The translations under genes and the position numbers were made by a program. From Nocardioides guangzhouensis (lineage in GTDB: Bacteria; Actinomycetota; Actinomycetes; Propionibacteriales; Nocardioidaceae): a stretch of 64,000 nt of DNA. Where the stretch lies: contig NZ_SDKM01000007.1 in the NCBI RefSeq assembly GCF_004519545.1, positions 90,442 through 154,441 on the forward strand, read 5' to 3'. The notes beneath the pieces were generated by a model that did not search any database, was not told the DNA's origin, and worked only from the letters and a program-made list of their open reading frames with translations. Shown here piece by piece: positions 34,708 through 46,127 of this stretch (position 1 is the first letter of the stretch; each line of letters opens with the position of its first letter).

Positions 34708-35612
34708 TCGCGACGGCGCTCCTTCCGGGGCCATCCGTCCCCCTCCCGCCCTTCGCCGCCGCCGGGCCGTTTGACCCTGGGCCGTTTGACGCTGGGCCGT
34801 TTGACGCTGGGCCGTTCGGCCCTTCGGCACCGGGTGGCGGCGCGGCACTGTGCGCCGCCGCGTTCGTGGTGGTTGCGCTGGCGCTCGCGCGCCCCGCCGG
34901 TCCGGGTCGTCCGGCCGCGGTGCGGGCCCGTTCGCCGTCGCTGCGGCTGCTCGTCGCCATCGCGCTCGGCCTGACCGCCGTCGTCGTGCCCTCCCGACTG
35001 GTGCCCCTGGTCGTGCTCGCCGGCGCCGGGGCGGGCGTGCTCGTCCTGCGCTCACGCCGAGCGGACGCCCGGGCCGCCCAGGTCCGTGCCGGGCGGGTGC
35101 TCGAGGTGTGCGAGCAATTGGCCTCCGAGCTGGCCGCCGGCCTGCCACCGGGGCGTGCGCTCGTGGCTGCCGCGGGGAGCTGGACCGAGCTCGACCCGGT
35201 GCTGACGGCGCACCGGCTCGGCGGCTCGGTCCCCGACGCGCTCCGCGTCCTCGCCCGCCGTCCGGGTGCCGGTGACCTGCGGCTGCTGGCCGCCGCCTGG
35301 CAGGTGGCGCACCGGAGCGGCGCCGGGCTGGCCGACGCCCTCGACGGGGTGGCCGTCTCCCTGCGCGAACGGCAGGGGCTGCGCCGGGTCGTGCTCTCCG
35401 AGCTGTCCTCGGCCCGCGCCACCGCCCGCCTCATGGTCGCGCTGCCGGTGCTCACCCTGCTCATGGGGTCCGGCATCGGCGGCGACCCGGTCGGCTTCCT
35501 GCTCGGGCAGCCGGCTGGCTGGGTCTGCCTGGCCGGCGGGCTGGCCCTGGGTCTGGCCGGGCTGGCCTGGATCGAGGCCCTGGCCGGGGCAGTCGAGCGG
35601 AGAGTCACGTGA
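34704..35612 (+). CDS. tadB: TadB-like pilus assembly membrane protein
   Basis: 302 residues from the GTG at 34704 (GTGA overlap, GGGAGGGG upstream). Membrane helices lie near the N-terminus, around 85-115, and in a C-terminal pair (MVALPVLTLLMGSG...VCLAGGLALGLAG). The central cytoplasmic part CEQLASELAAGLPPGRALVAAA is the T2SSF fold of the inner-membrane platform on which TadA acts. The N-terminus carries a four-fold G-P-F-D-x repeat encoded by 15-bp tandem DNA repeats, which is unusual for this family. Confidence 0.85.
   Translation: MIATALLPGPSVPLPPFAAAGPFDPGPFDAGPFDAGPFGPSAPGGGAALCAAAFVVVALALARPAGPGRPAAVRARSPSLRLLVAIALGLTAVVVPSRLVPLVVLAGAGAGVLVLRSRRADARAAQVRAGRVLEVCEQLASELAAGLPPGRALVAAAGSWTELDPVLTAHRLGGSVPDALRVLARRPGAGDLRLLAAAWQVAHRSGAGLADALDGVAVSLRERQGLRRVVLSELSSARATARLMVALPVLTLLMGSGIGGDPVGFLLGQPAGWVCLAGGLALGLAGLAWIEALAGAVERRVT
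34764..34823 (+). repeat. Four in-frame 15-bp tandem repeats within tadB
   Basis: GGGCCGTTTGACCCT, GGGCCGTTTGACGCT (twice) and the variant GGGCCGTTCGGCCCT follow each other. They encode G-P-F-D-P/A units at about residues 21-40 of TadB. Copy-number change would keep the frame and alter the N-terminal tail length. Confidence 0.85.
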
Positions 35613-36325
35613 CGCCCGGCGTGCTGGTCGCGGTGGCGCTCGCCGCCGCGGGCGCTGCCCTGGCCGGAGCGCCGCGACCCGGGGCCGCCCGTCACACGGT
35701 GTCGCGCCCGGTTCCGGGCGAGGACGTGGTCGCCCGGCACCGCGTGCTCTGGGCGTTGTGCGCCGCGGTCGCCGGGCCGACGCTGCTCGGCGGCCCCCTC
35801 GGCTGGCTGGCCGGCGCCGCTGCCGCCCTGACGGTGTGGGTGGTGGTCGGGCGGGCCGAGCCCCGCGCCGTACGCCGGCGGCGCGAGGCCGCGCGTCAGG
35901 AGCTGCCGCACGTGGTCCAGCTGCTCGCCGCCGTGCTGCGGGGTGGCGGCTCGGTCGACCGGGCGCTGGCCCAGGTCGGCCGAGCCCTGCCCGGACCCGC
36001 CACCGATGCGCTGCGGGCCGCTGAGGGGAGGCTACGGGTCGGCGCCGGGCCCACCCAGGTGTGGGCGGACCTCGCCACCGATCCGGCCCTGGCCCCGCTC
36101 GGCCGGGCCCTCGCCCGCTCCGCCGAGTCCGGGGCATCGGTGGTCGACGTCGTGTCCCGACTGTCCGAGGAGCTCGCCCGAGAGCACCGGGGCGAGGTCG
36201 AGGACCTCGCTCGATCGGTGGGCGTGCGGGCCGCGGTCTCGCTCGGGGTGTGCCTTCTCCCGGCCTTCCTGCTGGTGGGGATCGTGCCGGTCGTGGTCGC
36301 GTCGCTCTCCGCCCTCGGCTGGTGA
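35609..36325 (+). CDS. tadC: TadC-like pilus assembly membrane protein
   Basis: 238 residues, the second T2SSF platform protein. Hydrophobic helices at about 4-20, 45-80 and 210-235 surround the cytoplasmic domain ELPHVVQLLAAVLRGGGSVD...LARSAESGASVVDVVSRLSE. The GTG start overlaps the tadB stop (GTGA). Orthologous in position to Rv3657c. It should heterodimerise with TadB to form the membrane base of the Flp/Tad machine. Confidence 0.85.
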   Translation: MTPGVLVAVALAAAGAALAGAPRPGAARHTVSRPVPGEDVVARHRVLWALCAAVAGPTLLGGPLGWLAGAAAALTVWVVVGRAEPRAVRRRREAARQELPHVVQLLAAVLRGGGSVDRALAQVGRALPGPATDALRAAEGRLRVGAGPTQVWADLATDPALAPLGRALARSAESGASVVDVVSRLSEELAREHRGEVEDLARSVGVRAAVSLGVCLLPAFLLVGIVPVVVASLSALGW

Positions 36326-36478
36326 GCCCAACCGGCGCGGGACGGCCCGGTTCTCGTGCACAGGCGGCCTGCCGTGCGGCGTCGTCCACAGGCGCCCGGC
36401 CGAGCCGCGTCCGGCGCGGGTACCCGCGACGAGGGTGGTCCCGACCGGCCGCACCTCGCGGCCATGACAGGAGGACAC

Positions 36479-36658
36479 ATGAGGAACGCACGGGCCGCGC
36501 GCGACGAGCGCGGCATCACCACCGCGGAGTACGCCGTCGGCACCGCCGCCGGAGCCGGCCTGGCCGGGGTGCTCTACCAGCTGGTCACCGGCGGCTTCGG
36601 CGACCGCATGCTCCGCACGATGTTCAACCACGTGCTGGGGATGCTCGGGATCGGATGA
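36479..36658 (+). CDS. DUF4244 Flp-like small pilin candidate
   Basis: 59 residues from the ATG at 36479, chosen for GGAGG four to five bases upstream; longer starts lack such a site. The segment DERGITTAEYAVGTAAGAGLAGVLY looks like a type IV prepilin N-terminus: Gly before a hydrophobic helix with Glu five residues in. This family (compare Rv3656c) sits where the Flp pilin gene is found in tad operons. No prepilin peptidase gene lies in the window. The stop overlaps the TadE start. Confidence 0.82.
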   Translation: MRNARAARDERGITTAEYAVGTAAGAGLAGVLYQLVTGGFGDRMLRTMFNHVLGMLGIG

Positions 36659-37119
36659 GGTCCCGGGTGAGCCGCACCGGATCCGGGCGCCGCGTCGACC
36701 CGCCCGGCGGCCTCGGGGTCGCGCGCGGCCGACGTGCGGTCGGGCCGGCTCGGCGCGACGAAGTCGGGGCGGTGACCGCCGAGACCGCGATGGTGCTGCC
36801 GTTGCTGGTCGCTGTCGCGTTGGTGATGGTCTGGGTGGTCAGCATCGGCCTGGCCCAGATGCGCGCCACCGACGGCGCCCGCGAAGCCGCGCGGGCCCTG
36901 GCCCGGGGCGAGTCCGCGGCCACGGCGACCGGGCTGGCGCGGCAGGCGGCGCCGGGCATCGAGGTCAGCTCCGCCGTGGTCGACGGCGAGGTGCGGGTGC
37001 ACGTCGAGCAGCCGGTCGTGCCCCCGGCCGGCCTGCTCGGTCACCTGCCGGGCGCCGTGGTGCGCGCCGATGCGACCGCGCTGCTCGAGGACGATCCCCA
37101 CGCGGGACCCGCGCCGTGA
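36655..37119 (+). CDS. TadE-like pseudopilin
   Basis: 154 residues. A basic N-terminus of about 40 residues precedes the TadE motif EVGAVTAETAMVLPLLVAVA, with Gly-Ala before a hydrophobic helix and Glu in the early helix; a small extracytoplasmic domain follows. TadE-like minor pilins are needed for Flp pilus assembly. It is joined to its neighbours by ATGA on the left and GTGA on the right. Comparable in position to Rv3655c. Confidence 0.85.
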   Translation: MRSRVSRTGSGRRVDPPGGLGVARGRRAVGPARRDEVGAVTAETAMVLPLLVAVALVMVWVVSIGLAQMRATDGAREAARALARGESAATATGLARQAAPGIEVSSAVVDGEVRVHVEQPVVPPAGLLGHLPGAVVRADATALLEDDPHAGPAP

Positions 37120-37511
37120 CCGGGCGGCGGACCCGCAGCCCGAGCGGGCGCACCGGGTCGCGCCGGACGCGCGGGCACGAGGCGGGCTCGGCCAGCCTGC
37201 TGGTGGTGGCGCTGACCGGGCTGCTCCTGCTGCTGGGGCTCGCCGCGGCGTTCGTCACCGCGACCGCGGCCGCCCACCGGCACGCCCAGTCGGCCGCCGA
37301 CCTGGTCGCGCTGGCCGGCGCCGTCGCCCACCAGAGTGGCGAGGACGCGTGCGTCCGGGCCGGGTCCGTGGCCTCCGGCAACGACGCCACCCTGGCCGCC
37401 TGTGCTCTCCGGGGCGACGACGTGCTGGTGACCGTGGAGGTGCCGAGCCCCGAGCTGGCCGGTCACACGTTCACCGTGCGCGGCAAGGCGCGCGCGGGCC
37501 CGTCGCCGTGA
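37116..37511 (+). CDS. TadE-like protein of the helicase/secretion neighbourhood
   Basis: 131 residues: a basic N-terminus, the motif HEAGSASLLVVALTGLLLLLGLAAAFV, and a short exported part with two cysteines. It fits the 'helicase/secretion neighborhood TadE-like' family (Rv3654c type), which is defined by co-occurrence with the DEAH-type helicase gene found just downstream here in opposite orientation. Last gene of the rightward tad operon. Confidence 0.82.
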   Translation: MTGRRTRSPSGRTGSRRTRGHEAGSASLLVVALTGLLLLLGLAAAFVTATAAAHRHAQSAADLVALAGAVAHQSGEDACVRAGSVASGNDATLAACALRGDDVLVTVEVPSPELAGHTFTVRGKARAGPSP

Positions 37512-37622
37512 CGGCCGGTCGTGGCGAAGCCGACGCGTTCGAGCGACGGGAGCGGTTGCCGGCTCGTGAGGGGGCAGGTCGCCGGCCGCCGATCCGTCCG
37601 AGTCCGGTTGGGCCGTGGTCGG

Positions 37623-38177
37623 TCAGGCGCGGTGGCTGCCGCCGTCGTCGCTGCGCGGGGTCGCGGCGTCGTGACCCGCCGGCGGGGGTGGCGTGTTCGC
37701 CGGCTGGGTGTTCGGCTCGATCGTGGGCTGGGTGGAGGCTTGCGTGGTCGGCTGGGTGGTCGGCTGGGTGGTCGCCTGGGTCGTCGACGGGCCGCCGCCG
37801 GGCTCCTGAGCAGTGCCGGGCGCGGCTCCCGTAGCCGTGCCCGGGCCCGCGTCCGGGCCAGGCGCCCCGGCGGCCCCACCGGCACCCGCGGCCCCGGCCC
37901 GCTCGGCCTCGACCGCACGCAGCTTCTCCTGGGTGCGCCGCAGCTCCTTGCGCTCGCGGCGGGCCTGGACCGAGCGGCGGGCGCCGGCGCGCATCAGCAC
38001 CAGCCCGACCACCAGTGCGAGCAGGCTCGCGACCCCGAGGAGGTAGAGCGTGAGTGGACTGATCCCGATGTCCGCGATCTGGAGGTTCTGCCCGCCGTCG
38101 GTGAGGAAGGCGGCCGCGAGAGCGGCGACGACGGCGGCGGCGACGAAGAGCAGTCCGAGGATCAGCATGCGCTTCAC
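37623..38177 (-). CDS. Membrane protein with Thr/Gln/Pro-rich tail
   Basis: 184 residues from GTG 38177, which overlaps the helicase stop (GTGA); ATG 38168 is an alternative. Two hydrophobic helices (MLILGLLFVAAAVVAALAAA and LYLLGVASLLALVVGLVLM) are followed by a basic coiled-coil-like stretch RRERKELRRTQEKLRAVEAE. A low-complexity tail follows, with repeats of T-T-Q-P encoded by about 12-bp DNA repeats near 37735-37790. The layout resembles small LapA-type membrane proteins. Function unknown. Confidence 0.6.
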   Translation of the reverse strand: MKRMLILGLLFVAAAVVAALAAAFLTDGGQNLQIADIGISPLTLYLLGVASLLALVVGLVLMRAGARRSVQARRERKELRRTQEKLRAVEAERAGAAGAGGAAGAPGPDAGPGTATGAAPGTAQEPGGGPSTTQATTQPTTQPTTQASTQPTIEPNTQPANTPPPPAGHDAATPRSDDGGSHRA

Positions 38178-40498
38178 CGTACTCCGAGCAGCAGGTCGAG
38201 CAGGTCGACCGCGACCCCCTTGTCGAGCGGGTGGTTCTGGTTGCCGCACTTCGGGGACTGCACACAGCTGGGGCAGCCCTCGGTGCACGCGCAGCCCACG
38301 ATCGCCTCCCGGGTGGCGGTCAGCCAGGCGCGGGCGGTGGCGTAGCCGCGCTCGGCGAAGCCCGCCCCGCCGGGGTGGCCGTCGTAGACGAAGACGGTCA
38401 GCTGACCAGTGTCCGGGTGCAGCGCGGTGGACACGCCGCCGATGTCCCAGCGGTCGCAGGTGGCGAACAGCGGCAGCAGGCCGATCGAGGCGTGCTCGGC
38501 GGCGTGCGCGGCACCCGGCAGGTCGGCGGTCGCCAGGCCCGCGTCGTCGAGCGCGGCAGCCGGGACCGTCCACCACACCGCGGTCGTACGCAGGGTGCGC
38601 TCCGGCAGGTCCAGCGGCTCCTCGGACAACACCTCGCCCGACGGGATGCGGCGCTTGAGGTAGGACACCACCTGGTGACCGACCTCGACCCCGCCGACGG
38701 ACAACCGGCACGGCCCCCACTGCCGGTGCTCGCGCTCGCCGAGGATCCGGATGTCGGTGACCTCGCGGGCCGACGTGGAGTAGTCGGGGTCGGCGCGCTC
38801 GATGATCGCGACGTGCTCGTCGAGGTCGAGCTCGCGGACCAGCCACGTCTCGCCGAGGTGCACGTAGACGGCTCCCTCGTGCGCGGTCCCGTGCGCGGAC
38901 GACGCGTCCACGGTGCCCACGACCCGGCCGGTCACGTGCTCGACCAGCTGAATGCCGCGTCCGCCGGACGAGCGGATGTCGGCCAGGTCGCTGGCCCGGC
39001 GCCGGTCGGTCCAGAACCAGCGGGCGGAGCGACGGCGCAGCAGGCCGGCCGTCGTCAGGTGGTCGACGGCCTCGCGGGCGGTCGGCCCGAACAGCGGCAG
39101 GTCGGCCTCGGTGAGCGGCGACTCCTCTGCTGCGGCGCACAGGTGCGGGCCGAGGACGTAGTGGTTGGACGGGTCGAACACCGACGCCTCGACCGGCCGC
39201 CCGAGCAGCATCTCCGGGTGGGTCACCAGGTAGGTGTCGAGCGGGTCGTCGCGCGCGACCATCACCCCGAGGGCGTCCTGGCCGCCGCGACCGGCCCGGC
39301 CGACCTGCTGCCACAGCGCGGCCCGGGTGCCCGGGAACCCGGCCAGCAGGACGGCGTCGAGACCGCTCACGTCGATGCCGAGCTCGAGCGCGTTGGTCGC
39401 CGCCAGCCCGACCAGCCGCCCGGACCGCAGCGCCTGCTCCAGGGCGCGGCGCTCCTCGGGGAGGTAGCCACCGCGGTACGGCGCGACCCGGGACGCCAGC
39501 TCCGGCGCCACCTCGGCGAGCAGCGACGAGGCGGTCGCGGCCACCGACTCGGCCCCCCGCCGCGAGCGCACGAACGCCAGCGTGTGCACGCCGTCGACGA
39601 CGAGGTCGGCGAGCAGGTCCGCGACCTCGGAGGTGGCTGCTCGGCGCACGGGGGCGCCGTTCTCGCCGAGGTGCCCGGTGAACGGCGGCTCCCACAGGCC
39701 GAGCACCACCTCGCCGCGCGGGGACGCGTCGTCGGTGACCGCGGTGACCTCGTGCCCGGTCAGCCGCCCGGCCAGCACGTCGGGCTCGGCAACGGTGGCC
39801 GAGGCGAGCACGAACGTCGGGTCGGAGCCGTAGAGCGCGCACACCCGGCGCAGGCGTCGCAGCACGTGCGAGACGTGCGCGCCGAACACACCGCGGTAGT
39901 GGTGGCACTCGTCGACGACGACGTAGCGCAGTGCTCCGAAGAACCTCGACCAGCGCGCGTGGCCGGGCAGCAGGGAGCGGTGCAGCATGTCGGGGTTGGT
40001 GAGGAGGTACTCGCCGTGGTCGCGGGACCAGTCCCGCTGTTCGCGCGAGCTGTCGCCGTCGTGGGTGGTGGCGCGCACGCCGAGCCCGAGCCCCTGCAAC
40101 GAGGTCAGCTGGTCCTGGGCGAGCGCCTTGGTCGGGGCGACGTACAGGGTGGTCGCTCCCCGCTCGCCGCGGGCACCCCGCGAGGCGAGGCTCGCCGACA
40201 GGGCGGGCAGCTGGTAGGCCAGCGACTTCCCCGACGCGGTGCCGGTGGCGACCACGACGTGCCGCCCGGCGTGCGCGAGGTCGGCGGCCGCGACCTGGTG
40301 GCGCCACAGCCGGTCGGCGCCGCGCCCGGCCAGCGCGTCGCGCACCTCGGGGTGCACCCAGTCCGGCCACGGCGCATGCCCGGCGGCGCGCGGGGCGAGC
40401 ACCTCGACGTGGGTCAGTCGGTCGACCCGGTCGGCGGTCGCGAGCCGGTCGAGGACGCCGCGGACCGGGGTCGACGACGGCACGGCTGCGGGGGGCAC
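38174..40498 (-). CDS. DEAH/DECH-box helicase with DUF1998 cysteine cluster (MrfA/Hrq1-like)
   Basis: 774 residues from the GTG at 40498; the open frame runs further into the bldG promoter region. SF2 motifs are visible: [13 protein letters not shown] (I), DECHHYRG (II), LASATVAEP (III), and [10 protein letters not shown] (VI). The C-terminus has the four-cysteine cluster [10 protein letters not shown]...KC of DUF1998 proteins. This architecture belongs to the Hrq1/MrfA group; B. subtilis MrfA acts in repair of mitomycin damage, so a DNA-repair role is likely. Its constant linkage to the tad operon (compare Rv3649) is unexplained. Confidence 0.9.
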   Translation of the reverse strand: MPPAAVPSSTPVRGVLDRLATADRVDRLTHVEVLAPRAAGHAPWPDWVHPEVRDALAGRGADRLWRHQVAAADLAHAGRHVVVATGTASGKSLAYQLPALSASLASRGARGERGATTLYVAPTKALAQDQLTSLQGLGLGVRATTHDGDSSREQRDWSRDHGEYLLTNPDMLHRSLLPGHARWSRFFGALRYVVVDECHHYRGVFGAHVSHVLRRLRRVCALYGSDPTFVLASATVAEPDVLAGRLTGHEVTAVTDDASPRGEVVLGLWEPPFTGHLGENGAPVRRAATSEVADLLADLVVDGVHTLAFVRSRRGAESVAATASSLLAEVAPELASRVAPYRGGYLPEERRALEQALRSGRLVGLAATNALELGIDVSGLDAVLLAGFPGTRAALWQQVGRAGRGGQDALGVMVARDDPLDTYLVTHPEMLLGRPVEASVFDPSNHYVLGPHLCAAAEESPLTEADLPLFGPTAREAVDHLTTAGLLRRRSARWFWTDRRRASDLADIRSSGGRGIQLVEHVTGRVVGTVDASSAHGTAHEGAVYVHLGETWLVRELDLDEHVAIIERADPDYSTSAREVTDIRILGEREHRQWGPCRLSVGGVEVGHQVVSYLKRRIPSGEVLSEEPLDLPERTLRTTAVWWTVPAAALDDAGLATADLPGAAHAAEHASIGLLPLFATCDRWDIGGVSTALHPDTGQLTVFVYDGHPGGAGFAERGYATARAWLTATREAIVGCACTEGCPSCVQSPKCGNQNHPLDKGVAVDLLDLLLGVR

Positions 40499-40646
40499 GA
40501 CCCCAGTCTCGCAACCGGCGCCGACACAGGTTTGGACTGGACCGCTGCGAACTCCGCACCCCCCGTGGTTTGATTGGGTGACGCATTCGGGGCGAAACGG
40601 GGGCTCCGACGTACGGAGGCGCCCCTCGGGCGCCTGGAGGAGACTT

Positions 40647-40982
40647 GTGGACCTGACTCTTGAGACGCGCGATGCTGACGGTGTCACCATCGTCGCCGTC
40701 GGGGGCGAGATCGACGTCTACACCGCGCCCAAGCTCCGCGACAAGATCACCGAGCTCGTGGCCGACGGCGTCTACCACCTCATCATCGACATGGAGCAGG
40801 TGGAGTTCCTCGACTCGACCGGCCTCGGCGTGCTCGTGGGCGGTCTGAAGAAGGTCCGGGCCCACGACGGCTCGCTCCAGCTGATCTGCAACCAGGAGCG
40901 GCTGCTCAAGATCTTCCGGATCACCGGCCTCGCGAAGGTCTTCACGATCCACGAGTCGGCCGACGCCGCCACCGCCGGCTGA
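40647..40982 (+). CDS. bldG: Anti-sigma factor antagonist BldG (STAS domain)
   Basis: 111 residues from the GTG at 40647, with GGAGGAG at 40636-40642. A single STAS domain with [16 protein letters not shown] and the phosphorylation motif [13 protein letters not shown] (Ser57). It is nearly collinear with Streptomyces BldG, which is phosphorylated by anti-sigma kinases and sets stress sigma-factor activity and development. The divergent helicase neighbour is the same as in Streptomyces. No cognate anti-sigma kinase gene lies in the window. Confidence 0.93.
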   Translation: MDLTLETRDADGVTIVAVGGEIDVYTAPKLRDKITELVADGVYHLIIDMEQVEFLDSTGLGVLVGGLKKVRAHDGSLQLICNQERLLKIFRITGLAKVFTIHESADAATAG

Positions 40983-41198
40983 CCGGCCGTACGCCGCCGC
41001 CGCCGGCGTCTCACCCGCCCGTCCACCTCGCCCGTTCCCCGGTCGCTCACGCGAGTCCGAACGGCCCCGCCCGGCCCCCGACCGGTCCGCGAGACATGCC
41101 TGTGGTTCCGGTCACACCCTCCTGCCGAACGGGACTGGGCCATGCGTAGACTCCGCCACGCAATCTGTTAGACGCATCACATCTTCCTGAGGAGAGAC

Positions 41199-43529
<2,331 letters not shown>

Positions 43530-43553
43530 CGGCACCCCACCCGTCCGATTGCA

Positions 43554-43593
43554 CCGAATCGGCGCTCGCGGTCACCCGCGGGCGCCGATTCGG
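43554..43593 (+). terminator. Long hairpin terminator after hppA
   Basis: Arms CCGAATCGGCGC (43554-43565) and GCGCCGATTCGG (43582-43593) are perfectly complementary, and the interior CGCGG-TCAC-CCGCG pairs again, giving an almost continuous 40-base hairpin 24 bases past the stop. There is no U-tract. The rest of the 304-bp gap to the next gene shows no coding signal. Confidence 0.7.
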
Positions 43594-43833
43594 CGTATGG
43601 GAGGACCTCGAGGCGGTGAGTACCGGCCCGGGCCCGATCGCCACGGGCGGTGAAGTGGGCCCGGGCCGAGCACCCCCGTGGCGTCCCGCGAGCGGGACGC
43701 CCTCTTCCATCCCCCACCGGGAGCGTAGGTGCGATCGGCGCGATCCGCGGTCGATGCGCCCGGAATGCGCCCGGATGGTCAGCGGGCCGGACCATGCGGA
43801 TGGTCACTGCGGGCCATGCGCGAGGATGCGGCC

Positions 43834-44649
43834 ATGGCCACTCGGAACCGCCGGCTGGACCGGCTCGCCCTGATCTCGGACGTGCACGGCAACCTCACGG
43901 CCCTCGAGGCGGTGCTCGCCGACATCGACGCCCGCGGCATCGAGCGGATCATCAACCTCGGCGACTACGTGGGCAAGGGTCCGCGCGGCCGCGAGGTGGT
44001 CGATCTCTGCCGTGAGCGCTGCGAGGTCAACATGCTCGGCAACTGGGACGACTTCCTCCCCGACCCGACCCGGTCGTTCGACACCGACAGCCTGCGCTGG
44101 TGGCTCGACCAGCTCGGTCCCGGGCAGGGGGAGTGGCTGCGCGGACTCCCGTTCTCCCACGACCTGCTGATGAGCGGGCGCCGGATCCGGCTCTTCCACG
44201 CCTCCGAGGAGACCGTGCACCGGCGGGTCCGCTTCGACCACGACGAGGGCGAGTTCCTCGGCCTGTTCACCAACACCGCCGCCACCGGAGGCGGCCCGGT
44301 CCCCGACGTCGTCGGGTACGCCGACACCCACGACCCCTACTACGAGACCGACCGTGGCCGCCGCACCGTGTTCAACACCGGCAGCGTCGGCAACTGCATG
44401 GGCGACCCCACGCCGGTCTACGTGATCATCGAGGGCCTGCTCGACAGCAGCGACCAGGCGCCGTTCACGATCCAGTTCGTCCGCGTCCCGTACGACGTCG
44501 AGCACGAGCTCACGGTCGCGCGCGAGATGGGCATGCCCGAGCTGGAGGGCTACGAGCTCGAGCTCCGGCACGGCATCTACCGCCGCAACCTCGAGTCCGG
44601 CGAGGAGCCGGAGTACCACCGCCGCCAGCTGGTCGGGGCGCCGGCATGA
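43834..44649 (+). CDS. Calcineurin-like metallophosphoesterase
   Basis: 271 residues from the ATG at 43834 (GAGGA seven bases upstream; ATG 43816 would add six residues). Metal motifs LISDVHGN and INLGDYVGKGP are intact. The usual GNHD motif reads GNWDD, replacing the transition-state His with Trp, and the last motif reads DTHDP with FNTGSVGN. Some YfcE/PrpE-like proteins share GNWD. The substrate is unknown; phosphodiester or protein phosphate are possible. It overlaps the methyltransferase gene (ATGA), so the two may work together. Confidence 0.82.
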   Translation: MATRNRRLDRLALISDVHGNLTALEAVLADIDARGIERIINLGDYVGKGPRGREVVDLCRERCEVNMLGNWDDFLPDPTRSFDTDSLRWWLDQLGPGQGEWLRGLPFSHDLLMSGRRIRLFHASEETVHRRVRFDHDEGEFLGLFTNTAATGGGPVPDVVGYADTHDPYYETDRGRRTVFNTGSVGNCMGDPTPVYVIIEGLLDSSDQAPFTIQFVRVPYDVEHELTVAREMGMPELEGYELELRHGIYRRNLESGEEPEYHRRQLVGAPA

Positions 44650-46127
44650 CCGCCCCGGACGTCGTCGACCGGTTCCGCGACGCGCTGGTCGCGGCGGGCT
44701 ACACCTACGACGGGGTGGCGGCCGCGCTCGGGCCCGAGGCGCACGCGGCGCTGTCGCGCAACGAGACCGTCCCCGGCCTGCGACGTACGTCGGGCGGGTC
44801 GCCGCTGGAGACCCTCACCCGGCTGTTCCTGCTGCAGGGTCCGGTCGGGCTGGACCGGGCCGAGGCGGCGCTGCCCGGGCTGGTCGACCCGCTGTGCGCA
44901 GAGGGCCTGCTCGAGCGCTCGGTCGGCGAGGTCGCCGCCCGCCTGGACTGTCGGCCCTACTCCGAGGACGACACCGACCTCTGGGTGGTCAGCGACCTGA
45001 CGCCGGGTCTCGACGGCGCGCCGAACCGGGTCGGCGCCGACCACGTGCTGGGCATCTCCTCGGCGTCCACGTCCCTGGCCCGGCTGACGATCCGCGAGCC
45101 GGTGCACCGGGCGCTCGACCTCGGCACGGGTTGCGGCGTCCAGGCGCTGCACCTCGCCGGGCACGCCGGCGCGGTGGTCGCCACCGACGTGAACGTGCGG
45201 GCGCTGCGCATCGCAGACCTCAACGCCCGCCTGAACGGCCTCGACAACATCCAGGTCCGCGAGGGGTCGTTCTTCGAGCCGGTCCGCGGCGAGACGTTCG
45301 ACCTGATCGCCACCAACCCGCCGTTCGTGATCTCGCCGGCCACCGGCGAGCGGCTGGTCTATCGCGACTCCGGGCTCCCCGGCGACCGGGTGGTCGAGGA
45401 CATCGTCCGTGGTGCGCCGGCCCACCTCACGGTGGGCGGCTGGTGCCAGGTGCTCGGCAACTGGGTCGTCGGGAAGGGCCGCCCGTGGGACGAGCGGCTG
45501 GCCGGGTGGGTCGAGCACTGCGACGCCTGGGTGGTGCAGCGCGAGGTGGTCGACCCCGCGACGTACGTCGAGATGTGGCTCAAGGATGCCGGCCACCACG
45601 GTGGCCCCGACTACCTCCGCCGCTACGACACCTGGCTCTCCTGGTTCGAGGACCAGCGGATCGAGGCGGTCGGCTTCGGGTGGGTCAACCTGCGCCGCAC
45701 CGACGCGGAGCCGGTGGTCCGCCTCGAGGAGTGGCCGTACGACGTGGAGCAGCCGGTCGCGCCGGCGATCGCGGCCTGGGGCGCGGCCGTGGCCCACCTC
45801 CGCGACGTTGACGACGACGCGCTCGCGGCCCGGCACCTGGTCGCGCGCGCCGACGTGCGCCAGGAGACCGACGGCCGGCCCGGCGCCGAGGACCCGGAGA
45901 CGATCGTGCTGCGCCAGCAGCGCGGACTGCGCCGGGCCCGCAAGGCCGACACCGTCGAGGCGGCCCTGGTTGGCGCCTGCGACGGCGACCTGTCGGTGGA
46001 CGCCATCCTGGCCGCGCTCGCCGAGCTGCTCGGGCTCGACCCGGCGGAGGTCCGCGAGACCCGTCTGCCGGTGGTGCGCGAGCTGGTCGTCGAGGGCTTC
46101 CTCGAGACCGGTCAGGCCGGCGCGTAG
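44646..46127 (+). CDS. SAM-dependent methyltransferase with NPPF motif
   Basis: 493 residues. An N-terminal helical domain (~1-150) is followed by a Rossmann methyltransferase core with ALDLGTGCGVQALHLA (motif I), TDVNVRAL (motif II) and ATNPPFVISP (motif IV). The NPPF motif points to methylation of a planar nitrogen, as in PrmC/HemK, RlmG or N6-adenine enzymes. The C-terminal ~120 residues form an additional helical domain. The target, rRNA or protein, is not determined. Coupled to the phosphoesterase gene by the ATGA overlap; converges with the next gene with a 16-bp overlap. Confidence 0.85.
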   Translation: MTAPDVVDRFRDALVAAGYTYDGVAAALGPEAHAALSRNETVPGLRRTSGGSPLETLTRLFLLQGPVGLDRAEAALPGLVDPLCAEGLLERSVGEVAARLDCRPYSEDDTDLWVVSDLTPGLDGAPNRVGADHVLGISSASTSLARLTIREPVHRALDLGTGCGVQALHLAGHAGAVVATDVNVRALRIADLNARLNGLDNIQVREGSFFEPVRGETFDLIATNPPFVISPATGERLVYRDSGLPGDRVVEDIVRGAPAHLTVGGWCQVLGNWVVGKGRPWDERLAGWVEHCDAWVVQREVVDPATYVEMWLKDAGHHGGPDYLRRYDTWLSWFEDQRIEAVGFGWVNLRRTDAEPVVRLEEWPYDVEQPVAPAIAAWGAAVAHLRDVDDDALAARHLVARADVRQETDGRPGAEDPETIVLRQQRGLRRARKADTVEAALVGACDGDLSVDAILAALAELLGLDPAEVRETRLPVVRELVVEGFLETGQAGA

